From Patiria pectinifera (Eukaryota > Echinodermata > Asteroidea > Valvatida > Asterinidae): DNA of 64,000 nt. Positions 22,007 through 34,449 of this stretch are shown one piece after another. The position numbers and the translations under genes are program-made. The notes under the pieces were generated by a model. It searched no databases. It saw only the letters and a program-made list of their open reading frames with translations, and was not told the origin of the DNA. The stretch is from the NCBI GenBank assembly GCA_029964075.1, contig CM057129.1:24481430-24545429 (forward strand), in the 5' to 3' direction. Within the stretch, counting starts at the first letter, position 1; each line of letters starts with the position of its first letter.

Positions 22007-23827
22007 GCCTGTTGGCCTTGTGAAGATGCTGATTTTGAAGAACGCAAGCAGTACAAGGCACATCAAAGAACTAATCATTTGTGTGTGACATGAAACATTT
22101 TATTGTGGAGTGTATTCTAATTCACTAATCCCAAGATACATTGCTCAGGGAGTATACAGCAAAAGATTGGACCAATAGGCAAGCATAAGCTTGTAATCAG
22201 TAACCAATAAGAGAACACAAACAGCACATATTCACACCAGACATTACTGCAAATGACAATCAAGTCAGCTTGTCAATCGCCGGTTTTTTTTAAGCACTAA
22301 ATTTAAATAGTGATCAAGCAGATGTAGGTACGTACAATTGTTTAAAAACAATGAAGAGTGCAAAATCTGTTTTTAGTATTTACAAATTTTGTTTTGTTTA
22401 TTTATAATCAACTTTTTATATTTTGTGTTCTACAAAATTACAATTGGATATTTTAAAACTCACTGAAAACCACTGCAAAAAGTCACATCTCCGGCATATT
22501 GTACAGGGTTGAATCCTCAGTGGTATAACCAAGTTTATGGATGTCTCAATATGAGAAATCATTTCAGGTCGGCCATCAATTAAGAAAACTGTGTTTCTTT
22601 CCTTGATTTTGGTGGGTTTAATTTCCTGCATGCTGCAAGCTGTCCTGATTTAAATTAAAAAATAAATACATTTATTTTATAAAAATTCTGATCAGAGGTA
22701 GCCTTAAGGGGAAAAAATGAAATTAACAGGTGGAAAGACAAGATAATTGGCCTCTGGAGAGGTAGATTGAGAGAGAAATGAAGACAAAATGGAACAGAGA
22801 GAGAGGTAGAATTAGACGACACATGAAAACGAGAAGATGGAAATAAGTAACCATCAAAGAAATGGACAAAGAGACCTGTAAGATGTTTTGCTTTACATTC
22901 CTCATTTTCATCAGATTGGCTAAGTTGCCTTATTACCAACTCGTATTATAGCTATTTTGCCTGTACTTATATTGTATGACATATAAGTATTAAGCCTGAC
23001 CAAGGAGACAAGAACTAAGCATGAAAAATTGCCTCAAAATATTGAGACAAAAACAGAGATATCCTTTCACATTGGCTACTTTCAGCAGTTAGAGATGCTT
23101 AAGGTTTGAGCATGAATTATTTTCTGATATATGAGAAACGTTTTGTTAACCATTGGACCAAATTTAAAGCTTCCTAGATGAATTTAGGAAAAGCCTGATG
23201 TGCATTTTGCAAAAGCATTTGCTTTCTGTGCCACTGCATTCGCTTGCATTTGATTTGTAAGCAGGGACTCATAAGACTTTCCAGTAAAATTAGGAACAAT
23301 TTAATTAGATATGGCTGGGAGACGGGAAAAATGCAACTTAGGGTAACAGGATGAAATGCTGCGTCAAAGCTTGCACGAGGCAAGAGGAGGGACTAGCCGA
23401 GGCCCGTGACATCCTTTCCACTTTTCCTCCCAGATGTCCAAAGAATTTCCACCTCACAGTGTTAACAATGGATATGGGGAAAAGGAAGAATTTAGGCAGA
23501 ATAAATAGAAGGATAAGGTCAAAAGCACAGGACATTGGAAGTTGAGGGATTTGTAGCTAGGGAAGCAGTCGTCTGTCTGTGCAAACAGGATGAAAATAAA
23601 ACCTAAATAGATCCAAGGATAAACCAACTAAGTATGTCAAGCTGTGTGGAGTATGGAGGGACGATGAGATTAGGAGTTGAAGAAATAATTACTGAGATTT
23701 GTTCTAATGTTATTTGGGTGGTTTTTACCAATGATAAAATAGCCCAAGGTTGGAAAGTGAAAGGTTGAGACAGGGGAGTTATAAATAACAGGAAACAGGA
23801 CTGAGGAAAAAAGTAAATACAGAGTTT
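22007..23827. other. Non-coding intronic stretch
   Basis: No exon or bounded element was recognised. Purine-rich GAGAGAG-type sequence lies at 22790-22815. Confidence 0.4.
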
Positions 23828-24234
23828 GCCAAAACCAGTGCAACATTTAGAAAACAACTAATTAAAACTGTTGAATGTTGTTTTTTTTTCTTCAATTAAA
23901 TTATGTATTACATTAAAGCCTGACTATTTCTCAATCCATTCCTTTTTACCCCATAAATTTTACTTGGCCCTCTCTCACCTGTGATGTCACCAACTTTAAT
24001 GCATATTCAATGCTTAACCCAGATTCAGCATGTCCAGGTGAAAGTGGCCGGCCCGAGTAACATTTACACCCTTACACCTAATTGACTGTATTTCTGGATC
24101 TATGGACTCAAATGGAATGGGGTAAAAAGGAGTGGAGTCAGAAATAGTCAGGCTTAATGTAATATATAACTTTGTTGAACAAAAAGAAATTAACAGTTTT
24201 AATTATTTGTTTTCTGAATGTTGCACTTTTTGGA
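23828..24234. repeat. Long inverted repeat, arms over 100 bases
   Basis: Left-arm blocks AGTGCAACATTTAGAAAACA, TAATTAAAACTGTT, TATTACATTAAAGCCTGACT and CCTTTTTACCCCAT recur inverted and in reverse order at 24117-24234. Arms run about 130 bases with small indels around a roughly 150-base centre. TTAA occurs at symmetric positions (23913-23916 and 24154-24157), so a TTAA-type MITE may be nested in a larger foldback. Confidence 0.8.
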
Positions 24235-24666
24235 CACACTATGTACATGTAGTAGTTAAACCCTTGGAGTTTAAAATGCAAAATGTCCAAACTAATAAAT
24301 ACACACTGATTACATGTAGTACCTTATTTGTATGTTATACTCTTTTGTGTAATACCATACCATATAACCATACAAAGTACTCTGGCACTATTGGGAATAT
24401 TTCCTGCATTAAATATCAATACAGTAAACAAAAATGTTAAATTAATCAAGAAAAGTGCATTAAAAAAATTTGACCTCTTTAGCCAGCTGTCAATTTGACA
24501 CAGCATTGAAATGTCTCTTGCAGGTACATATATGAACTTACATTTCACTATATTTTAAGCCTGTAGACTTTGTTCAAATTATTTACAAAGAAGGCGAGCT
24601 GTTTTTACCATGACTTCATCTTTGGATTGTTTTTGTTATGCAAAGTCATCTTGGGTTCGTGGGTTT
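24235..24666. other. Downstream region of the 351-residue collagen gene
   Basis: No coding content was found. It probably contains the 3' untranslated region of the minus-strand gene, but no canonical AATAAA lies close to the stop codon. Confidence 0.4.
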
Positions 24667-25722
24667 TCAGTGAGCAGTAACGTACAAGTTGTTGGCAAGG
24701 TACTCAAATTGAATGTGCAGGAGAAATCCGGAGAGATAAAAATGTGATTCGCTGAAGTCGCTGTCCTCAACCATGCTCAGCCAGACTTGGTCGCTCTTCT
24801 GCAGCTCAATCACGATACTGGAGAAGCGTTTGGCAACCACCATGGTCTGGCCGTTCTTCACCAGCTGCAGCTTGCCCTTAAAGTCCGTGGTAAAGTGGAA
24901 GACATAGGTGCCTGGGATCGGAGAGATGAATTTCCCTCTGCCGATGTCAAAGTAGCGTCCGATGTTTGTGATGATGTCAGTGAAGGGGATGATCTCATCT
25001 CGGCCGTGGTTCAAGTCGCCGCTGGATATGAAAGCATGAACCATGAAGGCACACTGCATGAGCTCCGGAGCTGGCAGGCCTGGTTCCCCCTTATACCCCC
25101 TGTTACCGGGTAACCCTTTAGGCCCTTGTTTACCCACGCCTTGGGGTCCCTGAGGACCCTGTAAACCCAGCAAACCTCTGTCGCCTCGCCTTCCCTTGGT
25201 CCCAGTGATTCCTCTTTCACCGGGCTCACCACGCTGTCCTTTCGAACCCTTATTCCCTTGTACCCCTTGTACACCCTTAGGACCCGTCGGCCCCTGGTCA
25301 CCTTTCTCACCCGTGTCCCCAAGGTCACCTCTCTCCCCTTTTTCACCCAAATCTCCTTTCAGGCCTGTATTTCCGGGCAAACCTCTTGGTCCCAGTTTTC
25401 CGAAGAAGCCTTTAGCTCCTCTGGAACCATTGTTGCCTTTTGGTCCCATCTCCCCCACCAGTCCCGGTTCCCCCTTATACCCGATATCCCCTGGGTCACC
25501 TCGTGGCCCCCTCTTGCCAGGTTTACCGTCTTCGCCGTGTGACCCCGGGGCACCCGGGGTGCCCGGTATCCCGGCCGGTCCCGAGCAACATGCATCGCAG
25601 AAAGTTTTATCAGTGATCAAGGATGCCGACCCAGCATCGTTAAGCGATGCCAAGAACAGAACACCAAGTCCAACGATGATCGCTTTCCAAATTCCCATCC
25701 TTGCTCCTTCAAGTCCTTCCAA
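24667..25722 (-). CDS. Collagen-like protein with C-terminal C1q domain, 351 residues
   Basis: Paralogue of the genes at 6255 and 46781. The first Met is used here, but Met9 (25698) directly precedes the hydrophobic signal segment (residues 12-26, IWKAIIVGLGVLFLASL) and may be the true start. A CysAspAlaCysCys motif lies at 42-46, Gly-X-Y repeats run from about 48 to 217, and a C1q-like domain spans about 223-340 followed by a short tail. C1q landmarks are ITNIGRYFD, GTYVFHF, SDQVWL and LSGFLL. The helix is unusually regular, with a single-residue break (GVG) seven triplets before its end. Charged KGE/RGD-type triplets are abundant. The coding region has no introns; a minus-strand acceptor (TTCTGTCACAG, near 25830) suggests a 5' non-coding exon. 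It is likely a secreted trimer; the ligand is unknown. Confidence 0.9.
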   Translation of the reverse strand: MEGLEGARMGIWKAIIVGLGVLFLASLNDAGSASLITDKTFCDACCSGPAGIPGTPGAPGSHGEDGKPGKRGPRGDPGDIGYKGEPGLVGEMGPKGNNGSRGAKGFFGKLGPRGLPGNTGLKGDLGEKGERGDLGDTGEKGDQGPTGPKGVQGVQGNKGSKGQRGEPGERGITGTKGRRGDRGLLGLQGPQGPQGVGKQGPKGLPGNRGYKGEPGLPAPELMQCAFMVHAFISSGDLNHGRDEIIPFTDIITNIGRYFDIGRGKFISPIPGTYVFHFTTDFKGKLQLVKNGQTMVVAKRFSSIVIELQKSDQVWLSMVEDSDFSESHFYLSGFLLHIQFEYLANNLYVTAH

Positions 25723-26186
25723 ATGTCACTCCTCCTTTCTGATTGGCTCGTTGAAGGAATCCTAGCCTTGGGATTGGTCAGTTTATGCCATCCGTAGTTG
25801 CCGAAGCATTCAAAGTGTGTTTGATCCTGTGACAGAACAATGGAAACAGACACAGTGAGTTGATTGGTTTGAATTTTCTTACGAGAGAAAATTACTGAGG
25901 ACTTGTGGGTAACCATCAAATTCAAATCTGGCCCAAACAGGTCTTTTTCGTCCAAAGTCTTGATTGTCAGAGTTTTTGAATCTATCAGCATCATGTCTGT
26001 TTCCATTGCTATTTGCAGGGTCACCCACATTCCACATGGCAAATTATAATATTATCTGAAAACATGAGGACACCATTATTTGCAGAGTTATACAAATTCA
26101 CTAATTGTTAATCACTATTCCTAAATAATGAAGACGTAAGTTATGTTTTCCCTCATTTGTGATGATCGTCCCGAATATTCAAATGT
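25723..26186. other. 5' region of the 351-residue collagen gene
   Basis: Between the start codon and about 25828 lies probable 5' untranslated sequence with two inverted CCAAT boxes (TGATTGGC, GGATTGGT). An intron acceptor on the minus strand precedes it. The rest is non-coding. Confidence 0.4.
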
Positions 26187-26702
26187 TTAAAGCTATAGTC
26201 CATCATTTGCAGCTATCCGAAAAGTAGCTGGCGTAATTATTGTTGAAAAACATACTTGGTTTAAAGATAGTAAGGGGACTAAACTCCCTGTGAAATTATT
26301 CTTTCTGGCAAGCTGTCATTTTGAAGTAATGAACGAAAGAAGGCCTTTCCAACGGTGCTTCTTAAGACGCACCGTAGGAAAATGTAAATTAGTAGTTCGT
26401 TTTGTTATTCGGCGAAGCGCGCGCAAGCATTGGCACGACGCACATGCACCCCCGGTTGCTATAATTCGTCGCGACATCGCGTAGCTGCATTCGGCTCAGC
26501 GAGAACGTGTCTCGGACGCTGAATTCAGGCGCAATTCAAAACATGATTCAGCAACTTTTGATTTGAAATTGAGATCCAAGAGTGCTGTTTTTCTCAGAAT
26601 ATACAGCTGAAGCTGAGCTGAAACTTTATCAGGTTAGTTGTTCAGTACCCTTTTTTAGATTGTGAAAATGCACAAATTACAAATGATGGACTATAACTTT
26701 AA
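26187..26702. mobile_element. TTAA-flanked MITE, subfamily 1, copy C
   Basis: 516 bases from TTAA at 26187-26190 to TTAA at 26699-26702. Ends TTAAAGCTATAGTCCATCAT and the inverse of TTAAAGTTATAGTCCATCAT are the best-preserved pair in this subfamily. Confidence 0.88.
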
Positions 26703-26934
26703 ATTATATATATTCAATTGATTGTCAAGTATTCAAATGTTTTTGTATTCAAATTTTGAAAAGATTGTTTAAATATTCAGAAATTAAGAGACAGTTACAA
26801 TACAGAGTGAAGACGGACTTTTTGATATCAGAGTTGTTTGTGTATTTGTATTTAATGAAAACTTGTGTTAAAAAAACAAAAATTACTTGGGAACAGCAAT
26901 ACAAAAGTGAAAGCTACTAAAATGTTCGTAATTA
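26703..26934. other. Non-coding, AT-rich
   Basis: Nothing recognisable. Confidence 0.4.
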
Positions 26935-27385
26935 GAAAAGTTATATTGTGTGCTTGGATATTGTCATTTCATTGGTCTAGGACGGCCACGTGTCTGGACA
27001 ATAAAAATTCATTTCACACACTGAGGGTGATATCGCACTGCGTTCATTGCACGCGTTGTGCGTGCGTGTAGAACCTGCCGGCGCCGAAGCTTTGCGCAAT
27101 GAGAACTGCAACATCAAACACTCAGTCTCATGTCTGGCAGGACATCAGAACATTCAGTTATCAAAGGGTACATCCAAGTGAATTAATTTATTTTTCACAA
27201 AGTAAGTCACAACCATTTATCTTTTTGAGTTATTGGCACGATATAACAAAACAGTTCTTGACTGCTGTGATGTTGACTGCTGTGTTGAACCCCCTCGGGC
27301 GTATAGCACCCTCAGCTTTGCCTCAGGTACTATGCGCACCTTGGGTGTTAAAAAAGTCACAGTACAGCAGTCAACAATTGTTGTT
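26935..27385. repeat. Dispersed repeat, long copy
   Basis: Related to 13735-13915 at both ends. Internally it holds repeated and inverted TTGACTGCTGTG words (27258-27290 and GTACAGCAGTCAACAA near 27362). Confidence 0.55.
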
Positions 27386-28609
27386 GAAAGTGTATATCAT
27401 GCACAGTCATAACTGCTATTGTTATTACACTGTTAATAAAAAAAATCTTCCAGTAAGTTCAATTACTGGTATCAACATACAATGTATGTAAATGTAATAG
27501 TCTAACCGACTTGGCCCTTTAAATATTGGTCACATATTTCACTTCTTTTTCTTGGACACGGACATGCAAAGTGAAAATAGTACATTTGTTCTGAAACTTT
27601 AACCATCCTGATGGGTTATAGACAACCAGTAAAAGTGCTGAAAAACATCCCCTGAAATATCTCTTCACAGCCAGCTGCAAAGAGTTAACTCCTTCCTGGT
27701 ACTGCGTGTATGTCATCGAGCCACACCTGGTGTCCAAAAAAACCCTCTCGTCTTTATCAAACAGTACCTACCTAGCCTCAAACTCACAGTGCAAAAGCCA
27801 AACATGTTCAGGGGGTTGTTATGGGCAATTTCATGAATCATAAAGTCTGTCAGTCGACAGGTGGAATGGTTCGTAGCGGGTGAGATCGTGTCGCGGCAGT
27901 GGTGCGTGAGCTTTCAAGTTCAAAATGCTTCAATTCTTTTACATGAAATTGACAGTGACATGTTTATTTGAACCATTGCACTGTTAAAGGTGGCATTCAG
28001 TGTTATTAATACTGTGATATGACACGTCCTCCTAAACATTTGAAAATTTACAGCCGACTAAACATTTAATGTTTCGTTTTTGCCTGTAAAAGAAAATAAT
28101 GACTTGCTTTCATTGAAAACAGATCGTTTAGCAAACACTTGTATTCTACAATCTTGTTTTAATTTCAAAAAGGTGAATTTTTCTTTGATTATGTATTGTT
28201 TTCATTATTTATTGTAGCAATTACATCTTTTTTTTGGTGGCTTCCAAAGTTGTTGACTTACAACTTTTAAACATTTTAGCAATAATCTACAAAAATTGAC
28301 TATGTTGAACTCAGTTGTTCACAATTTCAACCTAGTTTGTGCTAACCTTGATTAGAAATGGTATAAATTAATGTAATACGGTCAAACAGAGTGGTGTACA
28401 AGCCTTAAAATAAATTGTCCCTGATGCTGCCTTTACTGCAGTTTATGTCTTGAAAAACTTTAGTCTAAAAGCCACATAGAGGAAAACTAACATTGAAGGT
28501 GGTTTTAAAATAGGGTGCAAGCGGAAAACACACTTAGGCTACTTCTGTTTCACGCAATCCATTACGAGACCCAAAAAGTGTGCATACGTTTTCTGTGTTT
28601 CTCAAAATG
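27386..28609. other. Non-coding intronic stretch
   Basis: No exon or bounded element was found. Confidence 0.4.
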
Positions 28610-28745
28610 TATGGTATCTGCTGAGCTGAAACTTCAACAGATAGGGTTGTTATGCATCTACTTAACAATTTTAGTGCTTGTGTTGCTTCAATCAAAAAAA
28701 AAAATAATATGCACAAGAAGCGATTGTAGGATTTACTGACATTAA
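28610..28745. mobile_element. Degenerate right-end fragment of the TTAA MITE subfamily 1
   Basis: GAGCTGAAACTTCAACAG, AGTGCTTGTGTTGCTTCAA and a GCACAAG block occur in the same order as at the right end of copies A, C and D. The terminus has lost its TTAA motif. Confidence 0.55.
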
Positions 28746-31700
28746 AACAGAAAGTTTTATTTAATTTTTTTCATCTGAAAGAGGAAGAAAAACTAGGAAA
28801 AAAGTACTAAAACTGGTGGTTGGATTGAAATCCAGATTTTTTAATATTCGGTTTGAATTCCACTATCCGTTTCAGATTTTGGACACCAGATATCCAAAAC
28901 CAACCTTAAAAAAATTAAGCCTTCCATTTTTGGTGACAAGGGCTAAAGAAAACAACTGGAACATCCCCAATTTGCTCTATGGTCTTTGATTGTAACTGCA
29001 TTCACTTGCTAGTGGTTTCTTGGTTTATGAGTAACCATTCTTATCAGAGAGTTCCCATCCAATTTTTTTCAACATTTGTTACAGCTCTGGAGTGTTTTTG
29101 TAAAGGCCCAGTGGTCAGTGAATGCTGCAAACTGTACCCAGTCGTTGGGAGGACATTTCATGTTGCACCCCACTCGTCACTTTTTGTTTGCATGACTGTG
29201 AGCTGGATGGGAACTTCCATTATTCTGTTTGATAAAAAATTAGGATAACCAGATTTTGAAATCTCCAATTTCTTCTACATAAGTACCAATAAAAAAAAAG
29301 AAGCTCATTCAGCAAGTCGGCAGGCAAAACGCTTAGAATTGGAATTGAATGAACTTGACAACATGTATAAGATTGCATTGTGGTTAGTTTGAAGTATTTT
29401 ATTATCCCCACTAAATGCCATAGTATGGGATTGCGGTCTGACCTTCACATGTGAAACCACTACAAATATTTATCATGTAGTTGATGTTCCAGATGTGTTG
29501 GAGTGAGACTGTATGAACTATGCTCTTCTGCAAACAAATACTGGACATCCCTTCGACTTTCGTTATTAACCGTCCAGACATTATTTATTTACTTTGGGAT
29601 TGTTTTGTTGAGAGTTTTTGTTTTGCCAGGGTTTGGCGTGTCAGACTTACACCGCAGAAAATATACTATTTGTTGAAAGAGTGATTGGTCATTGAGTTAC
29701 TGTTGTAAATTCTGACACATTCCTGTTTTGCGTTTAGACCCTACATGTTTAAATGTGATGCGATCAAGCTACATGAGTCGTTTGTCGACCCTGGTCAAAA
29801 ATTTTGTTATTACAGATTTCAAAAGAGCACAATCTCAGCATTACTGCTGTGAAAACCCCATGCTGATACCATCTTTAGTTCAAAAATTATGGAAGGCCAA
29901 ACACCAAGAGATGTGATGAAGTGATGTGGTGAAGTGGCCCTATTTTGGCCTGTATCTCCACAAAAATTCCTGAAAAAACGACTCGTATAACTTGATCGCA
30001 TCACACATGTTGTCTGAATATAAATATTCCAGTTTCCTGAATAAAGTGGGTATTTTGACCTGAGTGAAACAGCGTCACTTGGCATGGAAATTTGAATTGA
30101 CTTTCTGTTGAGAAAGCAAAGTATATGGGTATTTAGATGTTTGGGCACCAATGTCTTTGCTGTTGTCAGTAAAAGTTTGAGGGGGCATCGCTGTCATATA
30201 GATTTATGCCGAATGGACATATTGAAACAACTTGTTTAATTCACTTTAAAGTGTTACACACCTGTAGAAGATTGCAAAGTGCAATTGTCAAACCAAACTC
30301 TCCAACCAGGCAATGCAAGAATTATTATTTTTTTTTTTTGAATTGAACTATGAACCAATCCAAAACACTGCTCACAGAGAACGAAAATGAACTTATTGCT
30401 GCACCTGCTACAAAAAAAGGAGATAAATTAATCTTACTTCAATAAAAAAAAGGACAAAATAAATCACGCTTACCTGTTAAGTTGTTTGTGTAATTTCTGT
30501 CAACTTTTGCTGAGAGATACTTGGATCGAGTGTCTTTCCAGTCACAAAGCTTTTACTGTTTTTTTTTTCACTAATTACATTGTTCTTGATTTCTGGAACT
30601 TTGAGTCAGTTCGGTTGTTTCAATTGGTTATGTAGCAGTAGCAATACAATTCCAGTCCTCAGTTTTGAAGGTTTTTGGTCCTATGCAAAACTTTAACTCT
30701 TTAGAGAAAGTGCATGGAGTCAAAAGATAAAAAGAGGGTGTTCCACGTTTTAGCAAAGACGAAGATGATGTGAAGTTTAAATCAGTTGACTACGTCACAG
30801 ATTCAGCACATTAATTGGATCATCATGGTAAAACCGTCCTCATCATGTCTTCAGCAATGTGGGCTGTTGCTTGAAAGGTTGGGCAGCAGCGTTCAAAGAG
30901 TTGATCACCAAGATGTTTCAGTCGGACCGAGGAGACGAGTTCATTGGTATCTGGTGTTGGTATCTGGTGTCCAGATCAGCTACTGATGCTCCAAAGAAGT
31001 TCAACAACTTACAATATCTCTGGTCAGATGATGGTTGCGTGTGGTCGTGAAGAACAAAGTCAGGAAATAGTTACGATGATTCCAAAAAGTCTGCCAGTAA
31101 CTTGCAGCACGTGAACGGCCTGCCAAGGCTAGAGAGAGATCGAGACAGCATTCAAATAGCTGTCACTGCTAACTGTGAGCTTGTCATGCACACTCTGACA
31201 TTCCACCGTGGATGATTGGCGCCCATATATCTGATGGAGGCGCTACACACACGTACACATCAAGGTCTTTGGTCCTTGGCAAGCATTTTAGACAAGGGTA
31301 CCGGTGATGTCAGAGACCGACTGTTGTTACAGACCGCGGTCTGCTTGTGGTTGACAGATCAAGTGCAAAGTTAATTGCCTCAAGTTGAAGGCTGACATTC
31401 ATGAGCACAGGTACTTTAACATGTGCACGCCCCTGGCTGACATACGAGTTATTTGCTTCCCTCATAACACGCTAGGGAGGTTGTAGTAACTTGGCTTGAC
31501 TTTGGGGAATTAGGAAACAAACTATATTGTCCTCATTCGACATTGAAGTAATACATCAGTCGGTGGTTAAGTCAGTGTCAAGTTTGCTTTTAAACTTTCA
31601 TCTTTTTTACAGTGCTAATCAGGGGAAAAAAAATTCTTCATGCTTTTTGTGCTGGCAATAATGTTGAAGGTTTTTTTTCAAACCCTTGTTCTTTCTGTTG

Positions 31701-32160
31701 CCAAGGTAACACAGTGATTTCTGCCAAATGTTTTTTTGCCAGGTATTCATGGGGGAACACATGATTGTATGTTGAACTTTGAAGGTTAACTAAATAAACT
31801 TTTGGTTGTACTGTTTAAACTGTTTGCGTGTGAGGTACATGCAGTCTGAGTTTCCCCACATTATGCAGGTGATGGACGGGGACAATGAGAGGGGGGAAGT
31901 ATTCCATACTATATTTTTGGAAAAGGTTATTATTCTGTTTAATTGCTGATCGACTAACAGTGGACCCTTTACATGTAGAGGAAGAATCTTTATGATATTT
32001 TTGTTTGATATTTTCTCTGTCATTCATCTTTGGTTGACACACATGAAAAGGAAACGTGCAAGTTTGGTTGGTCGTGATGTTTCAAGCTTTTCAACTTGTT
32101 TCAAGTTTTCAAGCTGTGTCTTTGTTAAGTGATTTGTGAGTAGCCTTGGATACAAGACTG
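28746..32160. other. Long non-coding intronic stretch
   Basis: No exon was accepted. Around 30890-30985 one frame reads TKMFQSDRGDEFIG, faintly like a retroelement integrase, and a 13-base direct repeat TTGGTATCTGGTG is present at 30944-30970. Evidence is too thin for an element call. Confidence 0.4.
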
Positions 32161-32425
32161 CATGGGCGTCCCGAGGGGGGGGGGGCAAGGGGGGGGGGCG
32201 CTTGCCTTCCCCTGGACAAGCACACAAAAAAAAGGGGGTAAGAAAAGGGGGAAAAAAGAAACTAAGCGCAAAATTATATTGTTGTTAATTTAATGGGGAG
32301 GGGGCGCAAATGTCCCTGCCCAGCCTCCAAAAATGATCAATCGGGAAAACGCTGGAAAATATTGGGATTTGGGGGGGAAAATGGGCTTTGACCCCCTCTA
32401 GAAAAACATCCTGGCGATGCCCATG
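32161..32425. mobile_element. Probable MITE with CATGGGCRTC ends and G-runs
   Basis: Left end CATGGGCGTCCCGAGG is repeated inverted as CATGGGCATCGCCAGG at 32410-32425. G-runs of nine or more follow the left end. The ends resemble hAT-type GGGCGTCGCCAGG termini; a clean target duplication was not found. Confidence 0.6.
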
Positions 32426-34084
32426 TATACAAAAGACAGATACCACTGCAATTTACCACAATTAGGGGGTACTTCAGGTCAACCGATTTGGGTTTTTTTG
32501 GGGTGGGAAGATTTCAGTAAAAGTGATTAATAACACAAAAAATATAAATTGATTTTTCAAAATTAAAATGATTTATAGTATCCGGTATTGCATAAGTCTG
32601 AGACACATAGCCTTGTCAATGCAAAGTATGCAGGGTTTCCCAGAAATCTCAAGTATGTGCAAGTAGTAATCCAGATCAGCTTTGCCTTGACTTGGGCCAA
32701 GTGAACAAATAAACCAGTTTCTAGTCCATGCCTGCTTCCTTTTCTTCCCGGCCTCCTCCTTTTTGGAACCATTTTGTTTATTTCATACTTTTGCAATATA
32801 TATTTTGCACATATATTGTCAATATATTGTTTTTTAAATTTTTTTTCCAACAAAATTGTAGCTATGTAGTATGGGTTATTGCTCCTTTGGATGCTATTGT
32901 TTATCTGCAAAATAGTCGAGAAAATTGAAAAATCCATTCACCATCATTGAAAATCCACTATCTTGGGAGAGAAAAAAGAAGGGAAAAAAACGCCCACCTC
33001 CCTCATTTAAAAAAACCAAAGGCCGGACGAGAAATTAGTCTTTTTATTTCTCGGCCTTAATTGACTCTCCACCTGCTTATAAGGTACTGGACATGGACTA
33101 CGTGCTAACATGTACATTACCTCTAACCATAACTGAAACGCTGCATCCAGCAATTGCACAACATTGACAAGAAAAAAAGGTCTCATGAACTCAAGTAGGA
33201 GTTAGAAGGTGGCTTTACTATACACGCATAGCATTTCAAGACGTGGCGGAGCATTGAAGTTTTTTTATGTTATGCACTGCAGTACTTTTTATTCTATTAT
33301 TAAAAAAATCCTGCACTGTTAAGTGTGTATTTCTTATTGATTCCTGATTAATTCTTTGATCTATGTGGATTTTTGGTGTGGGATGTGTAAACAAAAACTT
33401 AAATTGTTTTGTTTTGCTTTGTTTGGTTGTTTTGTTGCTTTTTTTGTTTCTCTTTATCTTAGAGAAAAATGTTGCTAGAGTCACAAAGCGCTTTACTTTA
33501 CTTTAACCTAAATATTTTACTTGGCAAGTAGAAATAAATTGCTTAAGCTGCCACAGACTGCTTGAAAATTTCTGACAAATATATTTTTTTTTAAGTTCTG
33601 TCATTGTGTAAATAAGGCTAAGACAGGTAGTTGGAAGTGACTACGGCTGCTTCCATAGGTGCATGTGTTATTGTAAGCCGTAGCCAAGTAATGACTAGCT
33701 CTATTGGCCCAAGTTGGTCATTTCATCAAAGCAGTATGTCTTCATCCACTTGAATGCTCAACCTGTATGCTTCAGTGCCAATCAATTAGCAGTCAAATCT
33801 TGTTGCCAGTGTAAAAAAAATGTACCCAATTTACTTGACATTGCCTGTGTGGCCCCTGGGCCTAACAAGGTTCACCTGCTGTGTGGGAGTCGTGTTATTG
33901 AGCTTGAAGCCCGTTAAGTATAATTGTCCTGGACCCGTGCTTGGGAGAAACATGTTTGTCCGTTACTGGATTTCAAAGTTTGCCTGAAGCTTTCCGGTGC
34001 CCATTTCACAGGAGGGTGGTTGGACTTACATACTATTTGGTAATTACCACTGTTTTTTTTTATATTTAAGAGTGGGGAACAAAA
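32426..34084. other. Non-coding intronic stretch
   Basis: A hairpin with arms AAGGCCG(G)ACGAGAAAT / ATTTCTCGGCCTT lies at 33010-33058. At 33640-33695 a fragment related to the MITE at 55170-55287 is present (TAAGCCGTAGCCAAGTAAT). No exon was found. Confidence 0.45.
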
Positions 34085-34152
34085 AAAGCCTAGAGCGGGG
34101 TTTGAACCTACGACCTCTGAGGTACCTGTTCGAGGGTCTCACCAACGGGGCC
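34085..34152 (-). repeat. tRNA-like SINE fragment
   Basis: On the minus strand the segment begins GGCCCCGTTGGTGAGA and ends GTAGGTTCAAACCCCGCTC, a good B-box in tRNA-like position with about 50 bases between the two promoter-like blocks. Anticodon-arm pairing is not convincing, so it is a SINE head rather than a gene. Confidence 0.5.
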
Positions 34153-34449
34153 GTATCATATGTCCGACGCCTCATAAGTCCAAAATTTCGGACTTGTGAG
34201 GCGTCAGACTTATGAGGCATCTGTTGGACTTATGAGGCATAAATTCGGCCTCATAGGTCCGACGCCTCATAAGTCTGATGCCTCATGAGTCTGACAATGG
34301 ACAAATGCTGTTTCGGCCTTATGAGGCATCGGAGCTATGAGGCGTTGGACTTATGCAGGGTCGGACCTCATAAGTCCGACGACTCATAAATCCGACGCCT
34401 CGGACTTATGAGGCGTCAGACCTGTGAGGCGTCACACTTATAAGCCGAC
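34153..34449. repeat. Array of GTCCGACGCCTCATAAGTC words in both orientations
   Basis: Around fourteen variants of the roughly 16-base word (GACGCCTCATAAGTC or inverse GACTTATGAGGCGTC) fill about 300 bases, with direct and inverted copies intermingled and little spacer. It is not a microsatellite, nor a CRISPR (animal sequence, no constant spacers). Confidence 0.8.

Noticed and set aside
30880-31050. Retroelement integrase fragment (FQSDRGDEF-like peptide)
   Set aside because: Only about nine residues resemble an integrase; the remainder of the frame and both neighbours do not fit.
34153-34449. CRISPR-like repeat array
   Set aside because: Repeats occur in both orientations with variable sequence and no regular spacers, in an animal genome.
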